A stretch of DNA of 64,000 nucleotides from Bacteroides luhongzhouii (lineage in GTDB: Bacteria; Bacteroidota; Bacteroidia; Bacteroidales; Bacteroidaceae), in assembly GCF_009193295.2 (NCBI RefSeq), contig NZ_CP059973.1, positions 2,294,001-2,358,000 on the forward strand. Reading direction: 5' to 3'. The notes beneath the pieces are model-generated. The model ran no database searches. It was not told the DNA's origin and saw only the letters and a list, made by a program, of their open reading frames with translations. Of this stretch, positions 7,749-16,968 are shown piece by piece (within the stretch, counting starts at the first letter, position 1; each line of letters starts with the position of its first letter). Made by a program: the position numbers and the translations under genes.

Positions 7749-8231
7749 ATGAAGATAAGAGTAGGCTTTGGCTTCGACGTACACCAGCTGGTCGAAGGAC
7801 GTGAGTTATGGCTGGGTGGCATTCTTTTGGAACATACAAAAGGGTTGTTGGGGCATTCGGATGCTGATGTATTGTTGCACGCGGTTTGCGATGCTTTGTT
7901 AGGGGCAGCGAATATGCGTGATATCGGCTATCATTTTCCTGATACGGCAGGAGAATTTAAAAATATAGATAGCAAAATACTGCTGAAAAAAACAGTGGAA
8001 TTGATTGCTGCCAAAGGATATAAAGTGGGCAATATCGATGCAACCATTTGCGCCGAACGTCCGAAGTTAAAGGCACACATTCCTTTGATGCAAGAGACGA
8101 TGGCAACTGTCATGGGAATTGATGCGGATGATATTTCCATTAAGGCGACTACTACCGAGAAACTCGGTTTTACGGGTCGTGAAGAAGGTATATCGGCCTA
8201 TGCTACCGTGCTGATAGAAAAGTATTCTTAA
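7749..8231 (+). CDS. ispF: 2-C-methyl-D-erythritol 2,4-cyclodiphosphate synthase
   Basis: Cyclises CDP-methylerythritol 2-phosphate in the non-mevalonate isoprenoid pathway. The 160 residues contain the zinc ligands in GFDVHQLVEGRELWLGG and HSDADVLLHAVCDALLGA, the DIGYHFPD loop, and the C-terminal KATTTEKLGFTGREEGISAYA. The partner gene ispD is present separately at 36002-36661. Confidence 0.97.
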   Translation: MKIRVGFGFDVHQLVEGRELWLGGILLEHTKGLLGHSDADVLLHAVCDALLGAANMRDIGYHFPDTAGEFKNIDSKILLKKTVELIAAKGYKVGNIDATICAERPKLKAHIPLMQETMATVMGIDADDISIKATTTEKLGFTGREEGISAYATVLIEKYS

Positions 8232-8249
8232 CCCCTAAAACAAATAAAT

Positions 8250-9257
8250 ATGATTCGGCTCTTAAAAATTCATTTAACACTTACCTTTTTATTGGTAACG
8301 GCTTTTTGTATGGCTCAGAAGAGTGAACTGAAATTTAATAAAGATGGTAAATTCAAAATTGTGCAATTTACCGATGTGCATTTTAAATACGGTAACCGGG
8401 CTTCTGATATCGCTTTGGAACGCATTAATCAGGTGCTTGATGATGAATGTCCGGATTTGGTGATTTTTACCGGAGATGTTGTTTATTCTGCTCCGGCAGA
8501 TTCCGGGATGTTGCAGGTACTGGAACCGGTAGTTAAACGCAAACTGCCTTTCGTGGTTACTTTTGGTAATCATGACAATGAACAGGGAATGACACGGGAA
8601 CAGTTATATGATATTATCCGTAAAGTTCCCGGCAATTTATTGCCTGACCGGGGAGCGGTCTTATCGCCGGACTATGTATTAACCGTGAAATCGTCTTCTA
8701 ATGTAAAGAAGGATGCAGCTTTGCTTTATTGCATGGATTCTCATTCCTATTCACCTTTGAAAGATGTGAAGGGATATGCATGGCTTACATTCGATCAGAT
8801 AAATTGGTATCGCCAGCAGAGTGCAGCTTATAAAGCGCAAAATGGTGGACAGCCTTTGCCGGCTCTTGCCTTTTTCCATATTCCTCTTCCTGAATACAAT
8901 GAAGCTGCCCGTACCGAAAACGCGATTCTTCGCGGAACTCGTATGGAGGAAGCTTGTGCACCTAAATTGAATACGGGAATGTTTGCGGCAATGAAAGAAG
9001 CGGGTGATGTGATGGGTATGTTTGTAGGACACGATCATGATAATGATTATGCAGTGATGTGGAAAGGTATTCTTCTGGCTTATGGACGCTTCACCGGTGG
9101 AAATACGGAATATAATCATTTGCCTAACGGGGCCCGTATCATCGTATTAGATGAAGGTACTCGTACATTTACGTCTTGGATTCGTCAGAAAGACGGAGTG
9201 GTGGATAAAATTTCCTATCCGGCAAGTTTTGTCAAGGATGATTGGACTAAACGTTGA
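8250..9257 (+). CDS. Secreted metallophosphoesterase
   Basis: Calcineurin-like phosphoesterase of 335 residues with a signal peptide (IHLTLTFLLVTAFCMAQ). All five metal-binding blocks are visible in order: FTDVHFKYGN, FTGDVVY, TFGNHDNE, FFHIPLPEYN and FVGHDHDNDY. It resembles the PPN1/yeast DCR2-type purple-phosphatase-like family common in Bacteroides; the substrate is unknown, and it probably acts in the periplasm. It starts 18 bp after ispF, and its last 11 bases overlap the end of the convergent gene that follows. Confidence 0.9.
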   Translation: MIRLLKIHLTLTFLLVTAFCMAQKSELKFNKDGKFKIVQFTDVHFKYGNRASDIALERINQVLDDECPDLVIFTGDVVYSAPADSGMLQVLEPVVKRKLPFVVTFGNHDNEQGMTREQLYDIIRKVPGNLLPDRGAVLSPDYVLTVKSSSNVKKDAALLYCMDSHSYSPLKDVKGYAWLTFDQINWYRQQSAAYKAQNGGQPLPALAFFHIPLPEYNEAARTENAILRGTRMEEACAPKLNTGMFAAMKEAGDVMGMFVGHDHDNDYAVMWKGILLAYGRFTGGNTEYNHLPNGARIIVLDEGTRTFTSWIRQKDGVVDKISYPASFVKDDWTKR

Positions 9258-10110
9258 GGCTTGCGAACTTCACATGGCTAAGGCGCGTGTATTTTGAACC
9301 ATAGCTTTCGTAGCGGCGTGACACTTTCGCCGATGCAATGTAGATAATATCTCCCAGTCGGTATTCATGTTCTATCCCGGATAGAGTGCATGAAACCGCA
9401 CTGGGATTTTTTGATGGAATACTTATAATAACGAGGTTTCCACTGGCATCGGTTAAAGTCAGTATCTGCTTGACAAAAAACTGTGGGGTAGTGCCGTTCA
9501 CTCTTGTTTTGTACGGATCATCTTCCAGTCGTACGCGGGTAACTTTTAATTTTAAGTCAGTCAGTTTTTCCCCTAATTCTCCCAGATACCGGTTTGATGA
9601 ACGTTTCTCTCTCGACTTTCTGATTATGATATCCAAATGTATGGAATGATAAGCCTGTGCTATTTTAACGAAACGTTCCTGTTTCGGTATTTGGGGGGTG
9701 AACTTGTAAGCTATCCAACTTAAATAGGCAGGATCTATCTTCAAAATCTCATGAAGAAAATGTCCCCGGTATTTTCCGAAGAAGACAAGATCGTCACCGT
9801 TACTCTGCATTCTTTTCTCATTGTAATCTACCAGGATGATGCAACGCCTTGAATAATAAAACATCGTACTAGCCATCCGGAGGGATTCGTTGATGTCCGG
9901 TGACAGGTCATGTATATAAAGAATTGATTGCTTTTCAGGCAGGGGAGAGTACAACCAAAGGGAATAGTTTGGTTTCCCCGGCCGGGGCAACACCACCAAG
10001 TAGACTCCTACCTCTTTAAAAGAGGCTCTGCCTCGGTTGTACTCATTCAATTTGGCATACAATAAGGCTTGCTCGTTTTCGGAAATGCCCGGTAATCTAG
10101 GGTTAGCCAT
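9247..10110 (-). CDS. Uncharacterised protein with an ExoX C-terminal-like motif
   Basis: A 287-residue protein with no signal peptide. Residues about 110-133 (VFFGKYRGHFLHEILKIDPAYLSWI) match the small motif found at the C-terminus of exodeoxyribonuclease X-like proteins. The N-terminal half looks like a compact mixed alpha/beta domain and the C-terminal 100 residues like a beta-rich, possibly OB-type region with basic residues. A nucleic-acid role is plausible but not shown. It converges on the phosphoesterase with an 11-bp overlap and is divergent from mnmA. Confidence 0.6.
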   Translation of the reverse strand: MANPRLPGISENEQALLYAKLNEYNRGRASFKEVGVYLVVLPRPGKPNYSLWLYSPLPEKQSILYIHDLSPDINESLRMASTMFYYSRRCIILVDYNEKRMQSNGDDLVFFGKYRGHFLHEILKIDPAYLSWIAYKFTPQIPKQERFVKIAQAYHSIHLDIIIRKSREKRSSNRYLGELGEKLTDLKLKVTRVRLEDDPYKTRVNGTTPQFFVKQILTLTDASGNLVIISIPSKNPSAVSCTLSGIEHEYRLGDIIYIASAKVSRRYESYGSKYTRLSHVKFASLNV

Positions 10111-10220
10111 AATTGTTTTCGCTTTTGGTATATTTCAAATATAAGGATTTTCTTTCAGAAAAGCAACTTTTCTCTTTGAAATCTCGTACATTTGTAACCA
10201 TGTAAATTTTCAAAATTCGA

Positions 10221-11306
10221 ATGGAAGAACGAAACAAGAGAGTATTGGTTGGTATGAGTGGTGGCATAGACAGCACCGCTACTTGCTTGATGCTGCAAGA
10301 ACAAGGATATGAGATTGTAGGAGTTACCATGCGCGTGTGGGGAGATGAACCGCAGGATGCCAGGGAATTGGCTGAACGAATGGGGATTGAACATTATGTG
10401 GCAGATGAGCGTATTCCTTTTAAAGAGACCATCGTAAAGAACTTCATAGACGAATATAAGCAGGGGCGTACACCGAATCCGTGCGTGATGTGCAATCCGT
10501 TATTTAAGTTCCGTGTTTTGACGGAGTGGGCGGATCAGTTGAATTGTGCATGGGTGGCTACCGGACATTATTCGCGATTGGAAGAGAAAAACGGAAATAT
10601 TTATATAGTAGCCGGAGACGATGATAAGAAAGACCAGTCATATTTTCTCTGGAGATTGGGGCAGGATGTGCTGAAACGTTGCATTTTCCCGTTGGGAGAT
10701 TATACGAAAGTAAAGGTTCGTGAGTATCTTGCGGAGAAAGGATATGAAGCAAAGTCGAAAGAAGGAGAAAGTATGGAAGTCTGCTTTATTAAGGGGGATT
10801 ACCGTGATTTTCTTCGTGAGCAGTGTCCCGAACTGGATAGTGAAATCGGACCGGGATGGTTTGTCAACTCTGAAGGAGTAAAGCTGGGGAAACATAAAGG
10901 ATCCCCTTATTATACGATTGGTCAACGAAAAGGCTTGGAAATCGCTTTAGGAAAGCCTGCCTACGTATTGAAAATCAATCCGCAGAAAAATACGGTGATG
11001 CTTGGAGATGCCGGCCAACTGGAAACTGAATACATGTTGGCGGAGCAGGATAAGATTGTGGATGAACGGGAACTGTTCGGATGTGAGAATCTGACAGTGC
11101 GGATTCGTTATCGCAGTCGTCCGATTCCCTGCCGTGTGAAAAGATTGGAAGACGGACGTTTGTTGGTACGTTTCCTCGAAACGGCTTCAGCCATTGCTCC
11201 CGGACAATCAGCTGTGTTTTATGATGAAAGACGGGTGCTGGGAGGAGCTTTCATTGCTTCCCAAAGAGGAATTGGGCTGGTGATTATAGAAAATGAAGAA
11301 TTATGA
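10221..11306 (+). CDS. mnmA: tRNA-specific 2-thiouridylase
   Basis: Adenylates and thiolates U34 of Lys, Glu and Gln tRNAs. In 361 residues it has the PP-loop GMSGGIDST (11-19), the first catalytic cysteine in [10 protein letters not shown] (Cys88), and the second in [11 protein letters not shown] (Cys188), plus [10 protein letters not shown] and the C-terminal beta-barrels. A -7-like TACATTTG at 10187-10194 lies just upstream, although no good -33 box was seen. Bacteroides often carry more than one MnmA paralogue, so this may be one of a set. Confidence 0.93.
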   Translation: MEERNKRVLVGMSGGIDSTATCLMLQEQGYEIVGVTMRVWGDEPQDARELAERMGIEHYVADERIPFKETIVKNFIDEYKQGRTPNPCVMCNPLFKFRVLTEWADQLNCAWVATGHYSRLEEKNGNIYIVAGDDDKKDQSYFLWRLGQDVLKRCIFPLGDYTKVKVREYLAEKGYEAKSKEGESMEVCFIKGDYRDFLREQCPELDSEIGPGWFVNSEGVKLGKHKGSPYYTIGQRKGLEIALGKPAYVLKINPQKNTVMLGDAGQLETEYMLAEQDKIVDERELFGCENLTVRIRYRSRPIPCRVKRLEDGRLLVRFLETASAIAPGQSAVFYDERRVLGGAFIASQRGIGLVIIENEEL

Positions 11307-11330
11307 TTGATTAAAATAGAAAGATAACTT

Positions 11331-12698
11331 ATGAAGAAGTTTATAGTATTGATTCTCGCTTTAAATATATATGTGGGGGTATCTGCCCAATTTGCTCCGG
11401 GGGATACCTTAAAATACCGGATTAGTCTGAAAGACAAAGCGGCTACGGACTATTCCTTGCAAAAACCGGAAAAGTATTTGTCTAAGAAATCTATAGAACG
11501 GAGAAAGAAACAGGGATTGCCTATTGATTCTACCGATTTACCAGTTTGCAGGACGTATGTAGATGCCATACGAAAAACAGGTGTTCATGTACTTGTGACT
11601 GGAAAATGGGATAATTTCGTTACTGTTTCTTGTAATGACAGTACTTTAATCAGCGAAATAGCTCAACTGCCTTTTGTACGTTCTACAGAAAGAGTGTGGA
11701 AAGGTATTGCGCAAAGAGCATTTCAAAGAGACTCATTGATAAATAAACCGTTGCGTACCGATAGCCTTTACGGTCCTGCAATCACGCAAGCGGCTATGAG
11801 TCGCGTCGATCTCCTGCATGATGCAGGTTTTAAGGGACAAGGAATGACCATTGCCGTGATTGATGCCGGTTTCCATAATGTGGATAAGATTGATGCCATG
11901 AAAAATATCCGTATCCTCGGTGTGCGTGACTTTGTGAATCCGGAGGCAGATATCTATGCAGAAAGCAGTCATGGAATGTCTGTATTGTCCTGTATGGCCA
12001 TGAACCAGCCGCATGTAATGATTGGCACTGCTCCTGAAGCTTCCTATTGGTTGCTGCGCAGTGAAGATGAATATTCGGAAAACCTGGTAGAACAGGACTA
12101 CTGGGCAGCAGCTATTGAGTTTGCCGATAGTGTAGGAGTGGATCTGGTGAATACATCTCTTGGTTACTACTCATTTGATGATCCTACGAAGAATTATAGA
12201 TATCGTGACTTGAATGGCCATTATGCGTTGATGTCCCGGGAGGCAGCGAAGGCTGCCGATAAAGGAATGGTAGTTGTGTGCAGTGCCGGAAATTCGGGTG
12301 CGGGTTCGTGGAAGAAGATTACTCCTCCAGGAGATGCGGAGAATATTATAACCGTAGGAGCGGTAAATAAAAGGGGAGAACTGGCACCGTTTTCTTCTGT
12401 AGGAAATACGGCTGACGGACGTGTGAAACCGGATGTCGTGGCTGTTGGTTTGAATTCGGATGTGATGGGGACGGATGGCAATCTTCACCGCGCTAATGGA
12501 ACCTCTTTCTCTTCCCCGATTATGTGTGGAATGGTAGCTTGTTTATGGCAGGCTTGTCCGAAGCTCACCGCAAAGCAGATTATTGATTTGGTACGTCAAT
12601 CAGGTGACAGAGCCGACTTCCCGGATAATATATATGGATACGGTATTCCCGATTTGTGGAAGGCTTATCTTCAGTACTCTTCCAAGGAAAGGAAATAA
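11331..12698 (+). CDS. Secreted S8 (subtilisin-like) serine protease
   Basis: A 455-residue protease with a signal peptide ending near residue 20 (VGVSAQ). The catalytic triad is complete: Asp178 in IAVIDAGF, His214 in ESSHGMSVLS and Ser392 in NGTSFSSPI; the oxyanion Asn lies in CSAGNSG. Residues 20-160 form an N-terminal region that may be a propeptide-like domain. It is followed six bases later by xseA, so the two are probably cotranscribed despite unrelated roles. Confidence 0.92.
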   Translation: MKKFIVLILALNIYVGVSAQFAPGDTLKYRISLKDKAATDYSLQKPEKYLSKKSIERRKKQGLPIDSTDLPVCRTYVDAIRKTGVHVLVTGKWDNFVTVSCNDSTLISEIAQLPFVRSTERVWKGIAQRAFQRDSLINKPLRTDSLYGPAITQAAMSRVDLLHDAGFKGQGMTIAVIDAGFHNVDKIDAMKNIRILGVRDFVNPEADIYAESSHGMSVLSCMAMNQPHVMIGTAPEASYWLLRSEDEYSENLVEQDYWAAAIEFADSVGVDLVNTSLGYYSFDDPTKNYRYRDLNGHYALMSREAAKAADKGMVVVCSAGNSGAGSWKKITPPGDAENIITVGAVNKRGELAPFSSVGNTADGRVKPDVVAVGLNSDVMGTDGNLHRANGTSFSSPIMCGMVACLWQACPKLTAKQIIDLVRQSGDRADFPDNIYGYGIPDLWKAYLQYSSKERK

Positions 12699-12703
12699 TA
12701 TGT

Positions 12704-13993
12704 ATGATAAACGCTATGAATAAGTTGAAGCAATCTGACTCTTTTTCTTGGGGAGAGGGGGAGGAGAGGCTTTCTCTTTTAGAACTGAATGCACTTGTCC
12801 GTCGTAGTTTGGAGCAATGCTTGCCCGATGAATATTGGATACAGGCAGAGTTGAGCGATGTCCGTTCCAATACAACGGGGCATTGCTATCTGGAATTTGT
12901 GCAGAAAGATCCTCGTAGTAATAATCTCGTAGCCAAAGCACGGGGGATGATTTGGAATAATATCTACCGCCTGCTAAAACCCTATTTTGAGGAAAGCACC
13001 GGACAGCTATTTACCTCCGGTATTAAAGTGCTGGTGAAAGTAACTGTCCAGTTTCACGAATTATACGGGTACAGTCTGACGGTGCTTGATATTGATCCTG
13101 CTTACACGTTGGGAGATATGGCTCGTCGTCGTCGGGAAATATTATTGCAGTTGGAAGAAGAGGGAGTCTTGACGTTGAATAAAGAACTTGAAATGCCGGT
13201 TCTTCCTCAACGTGTTGCCGTCATTTCTTCGGCTACTGCGGCCGGATATGGAGATTTCTGCCATCAGTTGCAACACAATCCGGGGGGATTCTATTTTTAT
13301 ACAGAACTTTTTCCGGCTTTAATGCAAGGCAATCAAGTTGAAGAGTCTGTATTGGCGGCTTTAGACCGTATCAATGCCCGCGTCAATGAATTTGACGTAG
13401 TGGTCATTATTCGTGGCGGTGGGGCTACTTCCGATTTATCTGGTTTTGATACTTATCTATTAGCAGCTGCATGTGCACAATTTCCATTACCTATCATTAC
13501 CGGTATTGGTCATGAACGCGATGATACAGTGCTTGACTCTGTGGCTCATACCCGGGTAAAGACTCCTACGGCTGCTGCCGAGCTTCTGATTCATCAGGTA
13601 ACGGAAGTAGCAGAGCATCTGGAGGAATTATCTGTACGTCTTCAACAGGGAGCTTATATGCTTCTTGATCAGGAACAACGAAGGTTGGAGGCGCTCCAAA
13701 TCCGTATTCCCAGTCTTGTTCACCGCAAACTAGCGGACGCTCGTTTTTCTTTGCTGGCAGCAAAGAAAGATTTATCGCAAGTGACAAAAGCATTGTTGGC
13801 CCGTCAGTCTCACCGGTTGGAACTTTTGCAACAACGAATAGCAGATGCCTCTCCGGATAAACTCTTGAGCCGGGGATACAGTATTACAATCAAAGACGGG
13901 AAAGCGGTGACGGATGCATCTTCGCTGAAATCGGGAGATCGCTTGATAACCCGGTTGCTGAAAGGAGAAGTGCAATCTGTGGTGGAAAAGTAA
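12704..13993 (+). CDS. xseA: Exodeoxyribonuclease VII large subunit
   Basis: Large subunit of the single-strand exonuclease used in mismatch and recombination repair. An N-terminal OB domain (LSLLELNALVRRSLEQCLPDEYWIQAELSD) is followed by the catalytic region with RVAVISSATAAGYGDF, VVIIRGGGATSDLSGFD, GIGHERDDTVLD and the coiled-coil C-terminal half. I chose the ATG at 12704 because the protease stop is at 12698; the ATG at 12716 is also possible. The partner xseB begins 60 bp downstream. Confidence 0.94.
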   Translation: MINAMNKLKQSDSFSWGEGEERLSLLELNALVRRSLEQCLPDEYWIQAELSDVRSNTTGHCYLEFVQKDPRSNNLVAKARGMIWNNIYRLLKPYFEESTGQLFTSGIKVLVKVTVQFHELYGYSLTVLDIDPAYTLGDMARRRREILLQLEEEGVLTLNKELEMPVLPQRVAVISSATAAGYGDFCHQLQHNPGGFYFYTELFPALMQGNQVEESVLAALDRINARVNEFDVVVIIRGGGATSDLSGFDTYLLAAACAQFPLPIITGIGHERDDTVLDSVAHTRVKTPTAAAELLIHQVTEVAEHLEELSVRLQQGAYMLLDQEQRRLEALQIRIPSLVHRKLADARFSLLAAKKDLSQVTKALLARQSHRLELLQQRIADASPDKLLSRGYSITIKDGKAVTDASSLKSGDRLITRLLKGEVQSVVEK

Positions 13994-14053
13994 CTATCCG
14001 TCGACTGTGTATTTGTAAGAACATTCATCATTAACCATTAAATATCAATCATC

Positions 14054-14263
14054 GTGGCAGCAAAAAAAGAAACATATTCCCAAGCAATGGAACGTCTCGA
14101 AAAGATCGTTCGCCAGATAGATAATAACGAACTGGATATCGATATTTTGAGTGAGAAAATAAAAGAAGCCAATGAGATTATTGCCTTTTGCAAGGATAAA
14201 CTGACAAAAGCCGACCGGGAAGTCGAAAAATTATTGCAAGAAAAGAGGCTATCTGAAGAATAA
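14054..14263 (+). CDS. xseB: Exodeoxyribonuclease VII small subunit
   Basis: A 69-residue helical protein, YSQAMERLEKIVRQIDNNELDIDILSEKIKEANEII, the characteristic helix-turn-helix of XseB. The start is a GTG at 14054. Several copies wrap each XseA chain in the holoenzyme. It directly follows xseA. Confidence 0.94.
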   Translation: MAAKKETYSQAMERLEKIVRQIDNNELDIDILSEKIKEANEIIAFCKDKLTKADREVEKLLQEKRLSEE

Positions 14264-14314
14264 AAGTTATTTTTGCGTTTCAATGCAATAGAAAATAAAC
14301 TAATACATAACAAT

Positions 14315-15334
14315 ATGAAAGAAATAGACTGGGCGAATCTGTCGTTTGGATACATGAAGACAGATTACAATGTGAGAATCAACTTCCGTAATGGTGCATG
14401 GGGAGAATTAGAGGTTAGTAGTGACGAACACCTCAATTTGCACATGGCGGCAACCTGTTTGCACTATGGTCAGGAAGCCTTTGAAGGACTGAAAGCATTC
14501 CGTGGAAAAGATGGTAAAGTACGTATTTTCCGTTTGGAAGAGAACGCTGCCCGTTTGCAATCTACTTGCCAGGGAATTCTGATGGCAGAACTTCCGACAG
14601 AACGATTCAAAGAAGCAATTTTGAAAGTCGTAAAACTGAATGAACGTTTTATTCCTCCTTATGAAACCGGTGCTTCTCTTTACATTCGTCCGCTGTTGAT
14701 CGGAACAAGTGCCCAGGTAGGTGTACATCCTGCTGAAGAGTATATGTTTGTTGTGTTCGTAACTCCGGTAGGTCCATATTTCAAAGGTGGTTTCTCTACC
14801 AATCCGTACGTTATCATTCGTGAGTTCGATCGTGCCGCTCCTCATGGAACAGGTATTTATAAAGTGGGTGGCAACTATGCAGCCAGTCTTCGTGCTAACA
14901 AGAAAGCACACGATCTGGGTTATTCCTGCGAGTTCTATCTTGATGCGAAAGAAAAGAAATATATCGATGAATGTGGTGCTGCCAACTTCTTCGGTATTAA
15001 GGATAATACTTATATCACTCCGAAATCATCTTCTATCCTGCCTTCTATTACCAATAAGAGTTTGATGCAGTTGGCAGAAGATATGGGTATCAAGGTGGAA
15101 CGCCGTCCGATACCGGAGGAAGAATTGGAAACATTTGAAGAAGCAGGTGCTTGTGGTACTGCCGCAGTAATCAGCCCGATTCAGCGTATCGATGATTTGG
15201 AAAACGGAAAATCATACGTTATCTCTAAAGACGGTAAGCCGGGACCTATCTGTACAAAATTGTACAATAAGCTGCGTGGAATCCAGTATGGCGACGAACC
15301 GGATACACATGGCTGGGTGACGATTGTAGAATAA
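14315..15334 (+). CDS. ilvE: Branched-chain amino acid aminotransferase
   Basis: Class IV PLP enzyme interconverting Leu/Ile/Val and their keto acids. The frame opens at 14273, but MKEIDWANLSFGYMKTDYNV at 14315 is the family's normal start (339 residues), and a -7-like TATTTTTG at 14268-14275 lies just ahead. Markers are HYGQEAFEGLKAFRGKDGKVRIFR, the PLP lysine region YKVGGNYAASL, and DECGAANFFGI. It stands apart from other branched-chain genes here and no leader peptide was seen ahead of it. Confidence 0.95.
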   Translation: MKEIDWANLSFGYMKTDYNVRINFRNGAWGELEVSSDEHLNLHMAATCLHYGQEAFEGLKAFRGKDGKVRIFRLEENAARLQSTCQGILMAELPTERFKEAILKVVKLNERFIPPYETGASLYIRPLLIGTSAQVGVHPAEEYMFVVFVTPVGPYFKGGFSTNPYVIIREFDRAAPHGTGIYKVGGNYAASLRANKKAHDLGYSCEFYLDAKEKKYIDECGAANFFGIKDNTYITPKSSSILPSITNKSLMQLAEDMGIKVERRPIPEEELETFEEAGACGTAAVISPIQRIDDLENGKSYVISKDGKPGPICTKLYNKLRGIQYGDEPDTHGWVTIVE

Positions 15335-15379
15335 CTATATATAATGAAATAACACATTTATCAATTAATATTATTCACT

Positions 15380-16003
15380 ATGTTAAAACTAAATTCAGAA
15401 CTACGTGCTCAGGCACGTGAGGCACTTCGAGGAAAGTGGCCTATGGCAGCCGTTGCTGCACTTATTTATTCAGTTATTGCCGGTGGATTATCTGCTATTC
15501 CTGTGATTGGCGGATTATGCTCATTGTTTGTCGGACTTCCGGTTGCATACGGCTTTGCTATCGTGATGCTTGGTGTATTCAAAGGCAAAGAAATTGATTT
15601 CGGAGTGTTATTTGAAGGCTTCCAGGACTATGGACGTATTTTTGTAACGAAGTTGCTTCAGGGTATCTATACCGCTTTGTGGATGTTGCTGTTGGTTGTA
15701 CCAGGAATTATCAAGCACTATTCTTATGCAATGACCGACTATATCTTGAAAGAAGAACCCGAAATGAAAAACAATGCAGCTATTGAGAAAAGTATGGCTA
15801 TGATGGAAAACAACAAGATGAAACTGTTCATGCTTGATTTGAGCTTTATCGGTTGGGCTATCCTTTCTCTCTTTACTTTCGGTATCGGATTCTTTTTCCT
15901 GCAACCTTATGTGCAGGTTGCTCATGCAGCTTTCTATGAAGATTTGAAAGCACAACAAGGTGGAAATGTAGAAGTAAACGTTGAGGTGAATGTTGAGATT
16001 TAA
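15380..16003 (+). CDS. DUF975-family membrane protein
   Basis: A 207-residue integral membrane protein. The start LNSELRAQAREALRGKW is the family signature, followed by four or more hydrophobic segments (about 22-45, 50-70, 98-118 and 150-180) and VVPGIIKHYSYAMTDYILKEEPEMKNNAAIEKSMAMM. The C-terminal tail repeats NVEVNVEVNVEI. Function is unknown. A terminator follows at once. Confidence 0.85.
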   Translation: MLKLNSELRAQAREALRGKWPMAAVAALIYSVIAGGLSAIPVIGGLCSLFVGLPVAYGFAIVMLGVFKGKEIDFGVLFEGFQDYGRIFVTKLLQGIYTALWMLLLVVPGIIKHYSYAMTDYILKEEPEMKNNAAIEKSMAMMENNKMKLFMLDLSFIGWAILSLFTFGIGFFFLQPYVQVAHAAFYEDLKAQQGGNVEVNVEVNVEI

Positions 16004-16031
16004 TAACACGAATCATTCAATATTATAGAAG

Positions 16032-16068
16032 AATGGAGCATGGAGAAATCTGTGCTCCATTTCTTTTT
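16032..16068 (+). terminator. Terminator after the DUF975 gene
   Basis: AATGGAGCA (16032-16040) pairs with TGCTCCATT (16053-16061), followed by TCTTTTT. The T-run overlaps the -33 box of the trmB promoter. Confidence 0.8.
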
Positions 16069-16096
16069 GTCGGTTGCGTCAAAATCAGTACCTTTG
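16066..16096 (+). promoter_or_regulatory. Promoter for trmB
   Basis: TTTG at 16066-16069, a 19-bp spacer and TACCTTTG at 16089-16096 are a perfect Bacteroides promoter. It overlaps an upstream in-frame ATG at 16074 and so fixes the trmB start downstream. Confidence 0.85.
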
Positions 16097-16115
16097 CGGC
16101 CTAATCAGGATTGAT

Positions 16116-16874
16116 ATGGGAAAGAATAAATTAGAAAAGTTTGCCGATATGGCGAGTTATCCACACGTGTTCGAATATCCTTATTCGGCAGTAGATAACG
16201 TGCCTTTTGACATGAAGGGAAAATGGCATAAGGAGTTTTTTAAGAACGATCATCCGATTGTGCTCGAACTAGGCTGCGGACGTGGTGAGTATACCGTCGG
16301 CCTGGGTAAGATGTTTCCCGAAAAGAACTTTATAGCAGTTGATATAAAAGGTGCCCGTATGTGGACGGGAGCAACGGAGTCATTACAGGCCGGAATGAAG
16401 AATGTCGCTTTCCTGCGTACCAATATTGAAATCATTGAGCGTTTTTTTGCCGAAGGCGAAGTAAGTGAAATATGGCTTACCTTCTCTGATCCGCAGATGA
16501 AGAAAGCAACCAAGCGGTTGACTTCTACCTATTTTATGGAACGGTACCGTAAATTTTTGCAGCCGAATGGCATTATCCACCTGAAAACGGACAGCAATTT
16601 CATGTTTACCTATACTAAATACATGATTGAAGCGAATCGTCTTCCAGTTGAGTTTATGACCGAAGACTTATATCATTCCGATTTGGTAGATGATATTCTC
16701 GGTATCAAGACTTATTATGAACAACAATGGCTCGAGCGTGGTTTAGATATTAAGTATATCAAATTCCGGCTTCCGCAGGAAGGTCAATTGCAAGAACCGG
16801 ATGTTGAAATAGAACTCGATCCTTATCGTAGCTACAATCGTAGCAAACGTAGCGGATTAAGTACAAGTAAATAG
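16116..16874 (+). CDS. trmB: tRNA (guanine-N7-)-methyltransferase
   Basis: Methylates G46 of tRNA. The start at 16116 ([12 protein letters not shown]) is downstream of the promoter and gives 252 residues. The SAM-binding motif is [17 protein letters not shown], followed by [12 protein letters not shown], the [18 protein letters not shown] block carrying the conserved acid, and [13 protein letters not shown]. An Mrp-type ATPase gene follows after an AT-rich gap containing AAATAGTAAAT repeats (about 16930-16965). Confidence 0.94.
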   Translation: MGKNKLEKFADMASYPHVFEYPYSAVDNVPFDMKGKWHKEFFKNDHPIVLELGCGRGEYTVGLGKMFPEKNFIAVDIKGARMWTGATESLQAGMKNVAFLRTNIEIIERFFAEGEVSEIWLTFSDPQMKKATKRLTSTYFMERYRKFLQPNGIIHLKTDSNFMFTYTKYMIEANRLPVEFMTEDLYHSDLVDDILGIKTYYEQQWLERGLDIKYIKFRLPQEGQLQEPDVEIELDPYRSYNRSKRSGLSTSK

Positions 16875-16968
16875 TTTTGTGCAGGAACAATCGCCTTAAA
16901 AGTGAACTGACACTTAATCGAATGGTGATTTTAAATAGTAAATAGTAAATCGTCAAATAGTAAATAAA

